From assembly GCA_947172355.1 (NCBI GenBank), contig CAMWBA010000013.1, forward strand, positions 1 through 34,977: DNA of 34,977 bases. The letters are read 5' to 3'. The notes under the pieces are model-generated. The model ran no database searches. It was not told where the DNA came from and worked only from the letters and a program-made list of their open reading frames with translations. The position numbers were made by a program, and so were the translations under genes. Below are positions 31,980 to 34,977 of the stretch, in pieces (the first letter of the stretch is position 1; each line of letters opens with the position of its first letter). The stretch is from an uncultured Bacillota bacterium (GTDB lineage Bacteria; Bacillota; Clostridia; Oscillospirales; Oscillospiraceae).

Positions 31980-33629
31980 ATGCTCTATGACATTCTGTTT
32001 ACGCTGGACCCGAAGGGCCGGTTTCAATCGGTGTCCTGGGGAAGCCAGGAGGCTGAGGGGTTGTACCGGGACCTCTTTGAAAGCTGGGCTGCCACCCAGC
32101 GGGCAATCGACACCGCCTTCTCTTTGCCGGAAAGGGCGGAGTGCGGCCGGTTCTGCTGGGAGGAAACGGCCTTTGACTTCCAATTCCTTCCTGCACCGAA
32201 GGACCAACGCTACCTGCTGTTAAAGCGGGAGGATAACCGTCCGTATCTTCTGGCGCGTGCCTTGGACCAGATAGGGGATGGGGTTCAGATTTATGACAAG
32301 AATGCCTGTGTGGTCTATTTTAATAAGGCCAGCCGGGGAATTTCTCAAATTCCCAGCGGTGTGAGTGTAGAGGGACGGCACCTGCTGGACCTGTATAATC
32401 TGGAGGAGAGCGTGAGCACCACCATGACCGCACTCCAGACCCAGGCACCGGTGATTGACCGGGTGGACCGCTTTCGTGTCAACGATTTTAATGCAGCGCC
32501 CATTGCTTCGGCGAACACCTCCTACCCCATTTTCCGAAACGGGGAGCTGCTGGGGGCGGTGGTCTTTGAACAGACCGAGGAGATTGTGGAGCGGAACATC
32601 AAAAAGCTGGAGGCCACCCGGCGGGCGCTGGCCGCATTCCCGCAGAAGCTGCCCAAAGTCAGCTTTTCCGGCTATACGTTCGACAATGTGATTGGTAGCT
32701 GCTCCAAACTGCGGGAGGCGGTGGCGCTGGCCCAGCGGGTGGCCCAGCAGGACAGCCCGATTCTTCTGGTGGGAGAGACGGGAACCGGCAAGGAAATCTT
32801 TGCCCAGAGCATCCACCGCGCCAGCCCCCGACGGGGAAGGAAATTCCTGGCCATCAACTGTGCCGCCATACCGGAGCCCCTTATTGAAGGGCTGCTTTTC
32901 GGCACCCAGCGAGGCAGCTTTACCGGCAGCGAGGATAAGGCGGGATACTTTGAGGAGGCCGCCGGCGGTACGCTTTTTTTGGACGAGCTGAACTCCATGA
33001 GTCTGGCCATGCAGTCTAAAATTTTGCGTGTAATCCAGGAAAAGACCTTCCGCCGGGTGGGGGGCGGCCGGGACCTAAAGCTGGATGTGCGCATTGTCTC
33101 CTCCTGCAATGAGGACCCCTTCAAGGCTGTTTCTGAAAATACCTTCCGCCGGGACCTGTTTTACCGGCTGTCCACCGTGATGATTGAGCTGCCGCCTCTC
33201 CGGGAGCACCTGGAGGACCTGGAAGAGCTGGTGCGTTATCACCTGGAGGCCACCGCCTATCAGTTTGTCCACTCCATCACGCAGATGGAAGCGGAGGTCT
33301 ATGGACTTCTGCGGGCGTACCACTGGCCGGGGAATGTGCGGGAGCTGTTTCACGTGCTGGATTACGCCCAAAATGTTGCCGACTCCGGCATAATCGAGGT
33401 TCGGCATCTGCCGCCCTATCTGCTCAAACACCACGCTGGTCCGGAGCCCCCGCAGGAGATTGATTTTTCCCGTGAGACGCTTCAGAGCCTGATGGACCGA
33501 TATGAACAGGAGATTATTTCCAAAGCGCTGGACCATTGCGGGTTCAATATCTCACAGACGGCCCAGACCTTGGGGATCCTGCGGCAGAGTTTGCAATATC
33601 GGATTCGGAAATATGGGCTGATTTTCTAA
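31980..33629 (+). CDS. PAS-domain sigma-54-dependent transcriptional activator
   Basis: A 549-residue enhancer-binding protein of RocR-like order. A sensory N-terminal half contains a PAS-like domain at about 85-200 (DQIGDGVQIYDKNACVVYFN). The AAA+ domain has Walker A GETGTGKE (about 264-271), the sigma-54 contact loop as GSFTGS (about 311-316; consensus GAFTGA), Walker B GTLFLDEL and a FRRDLFYRLS sensor segment. A Fis-type helix-turn-helix ends it (NISQTAQTLGILRQSLQYRI). The start is ATG 31980 behind TAAGGAGGCGGCCT. It is divergent from the BCCT-lyase operon, whose promoter is of the -24/-12 type, so that operon is the likely target. The PAS domain may sense the imported substrate or a product. 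Confidence 0.95.
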   Translation: MLYDILFTLDPKGRFQSVSWGSQEAEGLYRDLFESWAATQRAIDTAFSLPERAECGRFCWEETAFDFQFLPAPKDQRYLLLKREDNRPYLLARALDQIGDGVQIYDKNACVVYFNKASRGISQIPSGVSVEGRHLLDLYNLEESVSTTMTALQTQAPVIDRVDRFRVNDFNAAPIASANTSYPIFRNGELLGAVVFEQTEEIVERNIKKLEATRRALAAFPQKLPKVSFSGYTFDNVIGSCSKLREAVALAQRVAQQDSPILLVGETGTGKEIFAQSIHRASPRRGRKFLAINCAAIPEPLIEGLLFGTQRGSFTGSEDKAGYFEEAAGGTLFLDELNSMSLAMQSKILRVIQEKTFRRVGGGRDLKLDVRIVSSCNEDPFKAVSENTFRRDLFYRLSTVMIELPPLREHLEDLEELVRYHLEATAYQFVHSITQMEAEVYGLLRAYHWPGNVRELFHVLDYAQNVADSGIIEVRHLPPYLLKHHAGPEPPQEIDFSRETLQSLMDRYEQEIISKALDHCGFNISQTAQTLGILRQSLQYRIRKYGLIF

Positions 33630-33640
33630 TCCACCTTAAA

Positions 33641-33660
33641 AATGCAAGTTTTAATGCAAA
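33641..33660 (+). repeat. Direct repeat AATGCAA with 12-bp period after the regulator
   Basis: AATGCAA occurs at 33641-33647 and again at 33653-33659, and the second copy runs on into an A tract. The motif resembles the TTTTGCA/TGCAAAA copies upstream of the regulator. It precedes the aminotransferase promoter by about 35 nt, so it could be a shared regulator site. No clear terminator of the regulator gene is visible. Confidence 0.4.
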
Positions 33661-33692
33661 AAAATGAACAAAAATAAGGCTTGAAATTTTTC

Positions 33693-33721
33693 TTGCAAAT
33701 TTGTCCGGTCTGACTTATAAT
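33693..33721 (+). promoter_or_regulatory. Promoter of the aminotransferase gene
   Basis: TTGCAA (33693-33698), a 17-nt spacer and TATAAT (33716-33721). The -10 is perfect. The leader is about 60 nt and ends in AAAGGAGATCATACC before the ATG. Confidence 0.78.
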
Positions 33722-33786
33722 AAGGAAATCAATACGGCATACCGCATTCCTGCATTTTAAATGAAACATTGAAAGGAGATCATACC

Positions 33787-34977
33787 ATGAAACCGTATCA
33801 GGAGATGACCAAAGAGGAACTTCAGGCCGAGCAGGCCCAGCTGACCCAGACCTATTCCCAGCTTCAGGCCAAGGGCCTCAAGCTGAATATGGCTCGGGGC
33901 AAACCGGGGGCCGACCAGCTGGAACTGTCGTTGCCCATGCTGGATGTGCTCAATTCCAAGAGTGACTGCCGCACCGCCAGCGGCATCGACTGCCGCAACT
34001 ACGGCGAGCTCACCGGCATTCCCGAGGCCAAGGAGCTTTTCGCCGATTACATGGGCGTTACCCCCGAGGAAGTGATTGTGGTGGGTTCCGCCTCCCTCAC
34101 CTTTATGTACGACTGTATGAGCCGGGCCATGCTGCTGGGCGTTCTGGGGGGCGATAAACCCTGGTGCAAATACGATAAGGTGAAGTTCCTGTGCCCCGTC
34201 CCAGGCTACGACCGGCACTTTACCATCTGTGAGACGCTGGGGATTGAGATGATCAACATTCCCCTCACCGAGTGGGGGCCGGACATGGAGCTGGTGGAGA
34301 AGCTGGTCGCGGAGGATGAGACCGTCAAGGGCATCTGGTGCGTACCCAAGTATACCAACCCCCTGGGCGGCTCCTACTCTGACGAGGCGGTGCGCCGTTT
34401 GGCCGCCCTCAAGCCCAAGGCAAAGGACTTCCGTATCTTCTGGGACAACGCCTATGCCGCCCACTATGTCTATGAAGATACCCCCGTTCTCAACATTCTG
34501 GAGGAATGCCGGAAGGCGGGGAACCCCGATATGGTGTATGTGTTCGGGTCCACATCCAAGATCACCTTCCCCGGCGCGGGTGTAGCCTTCTTCGGGGCCT
34601 CCAAGGCCAATGTGGACTTTACCGCCAAGCAGCTGGACGCCCAGGCCATCAGCTGGGACAAGATGAACATGCTGCGCCATGTGCGTTTCTTTAAGGACGC
34701 GGCGGGCATCAAGGCCCAGATGAACAAACACGCCGCCATCCTTCGGCCCAAGTTTGACGCGGTGCTGTCCACCTTGGAGGCGGAAGTGGGCGGCACTGGG
34801 GCCGGTTCCTGGGTAAAGCCCAAGGGCGGCTACTTTGTCACCTATATGTCCATGCCCGGCTGTGCCAAGCGGATTGTCAGTCTGTGCAAAGAGGCCGGCG
34901 TAGTCCTCACCGGGGCGGGCGCCACCCACCCTTATCACAAGGACCCGGAGGACAGCTACATCCGCATTGCCCCCTCC
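33787..34977 (+). CDS. PLP-dependent aminotransferase, MocR-type class I (3' end outside window)
   Basis: An open frame of 397 codons reaching the window edge without a stop. Features are LNMARGKPGADQLELS near the N terminus, NYGELTGIPEAKELFADYMG, the PLP-contact CVPKYTNPLGG, the IFWDNAYAAHYV strand with the Asp that binds the pyridine N, and GSTSKITFPGAG with the Schiff-base Lys. This pattern belongs to the aminotransferase family often annotated as type Ic aspartate aminotransferase. It starts at ATG 33787 behind AAAGGAGATC. It may serve general amino acid metabolism, or supply 2-oxo acids to the 2-hydroxyacid pathway; the latter is speculation. Confidence 0.9.
   Translation, partial: MKPYQEMTKEELQAEQAQLTQTYSQLQAKGLKLNMARGKPGADQLELSLPMLDVLNSKSDCRTASGIDCRNYGELTGIPEAKELFADYMGVTPEEVIVVGSASLTFMYDCMSRAMLLGVLGGDKPWCKYDKVKFLCPVPGYDRHFTICETLGIEMINIPLTEWGPDMELVEKLVAEDETVKGIWCVPKYTNPLGGSYSDEAVRRLAALKPKAKDFRIFWDNAYAAHYVYEDTPVLNILEECRKAGNPDMVYVFGSTSKITFPGAGVAFFGASKANVDFTAKQLDAQAISWDKMNMLRHVRFFKDAAGIKAQMNKHAAILRPKFDAVLSTLEAEVGGTGAGSWVKPKGGYFVTYMSMPGCAKRIVSLCKEAGVVLTGAGATHPYHKDPEDSYIRIAPS

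Noticed and set aside
33670-33700. A possible -24/-12 promoter before the aminotransferase gene
   Set aside because: The GG and GC are spaced too far apart. A good TTGCAA-17-TATAAT promoter explains the gene.
33757-34938. Long minus-strand frame of 393 codons
   Set aside because: It lies opposite the aminotransferase gene, which has a promoter, ribosome site and clear PLP motifs. The minus frame shows no recognisable domain.
1-34977. CRISPR arrays, insertion sequences, integrases or phage genes
   Set aside because: No regularly spaced repeats, transposase or integrase motifs were seen on either strand.

Overview
The window looks like a chromosomal segment of a GC-rich anaerobic gut-type Firmicute, probably of the Oscillospiraceae/Flavonifractor-like group. 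This is inferred from gene content: a 2-hydroxyacyl-CoA dehydratase with acyl-CoA dehydrogenase and Etf, BceAB-type transporters, a CIRCE element, strong Shine-Dalgarno sites and Firmicute-type tRNAs. No rRNA, CRISPR array, insertion sequence or phage gene was seen.

Layout. Positions 1-511 hold the end of a tRNA operon (His partial, Gln, Lys) with two terminators. Positions 512-1142 have no convincing gene, and 1143-1703 is a broken YjiH-like membrane protein. Positions 1812-10436 form one tight operon on the + strand: urocanase homologue, class III CoA-transferase, two 2-hydroxyacyl-CoA dehydratase subunits, acyl-CoA dehydrogenase, EtfB and EtfA. A large SARP/BTAD-ATPase-TPR regulator follows (10573-13395). 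A minus-strand cluster (13474-15632) encodes two SMR-like half-transporters, a HAD phosphatase and a UbiA-type prenyltransferase. Next come a D-2-hydroxyacid dehydrogenase divergent from a LysR regulator, CIRCE-controlled htpG, a four-gene minus-strand ABC-2 exporter operon containing a zinc-ribbon membrane protein, and a small membrane peptide followed by BceAB-like genes.

The right end (28205-31979) holds the most unusual locus. A minus-strand operon encodes a BCCT betaine-type transporter, a histidine/phenylalanine ammonia-lyase homologue and a small membrane protein. It has a -24/-12 promoter and lies divergent from a PAS-AAA-Fis sigma-54 activator. The lyase lacks exactly the Ala-Ser-Gly tripeptide that forms the MIO cofactor and has lost other catalytic positions. 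This matches what is known of ergothionase, which releases trimethylamine from ergothioneine without MIO. A transporter for quaternary-ammonium substrates next to it fits. The window ends inside a MocR-type aminotransferase gene.

How the parts may work together (inference). The BCCT protein could import ergothioneine, and the MIO-less lyase could split it into trimethylamine and thiourocanate. The 1812-10436 operon could then process (thio)urocanate or related imidazole acids. The urocanase homologue would hydrate the acrylate, while the CoA-transferase, dehydratase and AcdB/Etf set resembles the reductive Fld/Had pathway that turns aryl-lactates and aryl-acrylates into aryl-propionates. The ATP-dependent activator needed by the dehydratase is not in the window. 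The substrate of this operon is unproven.
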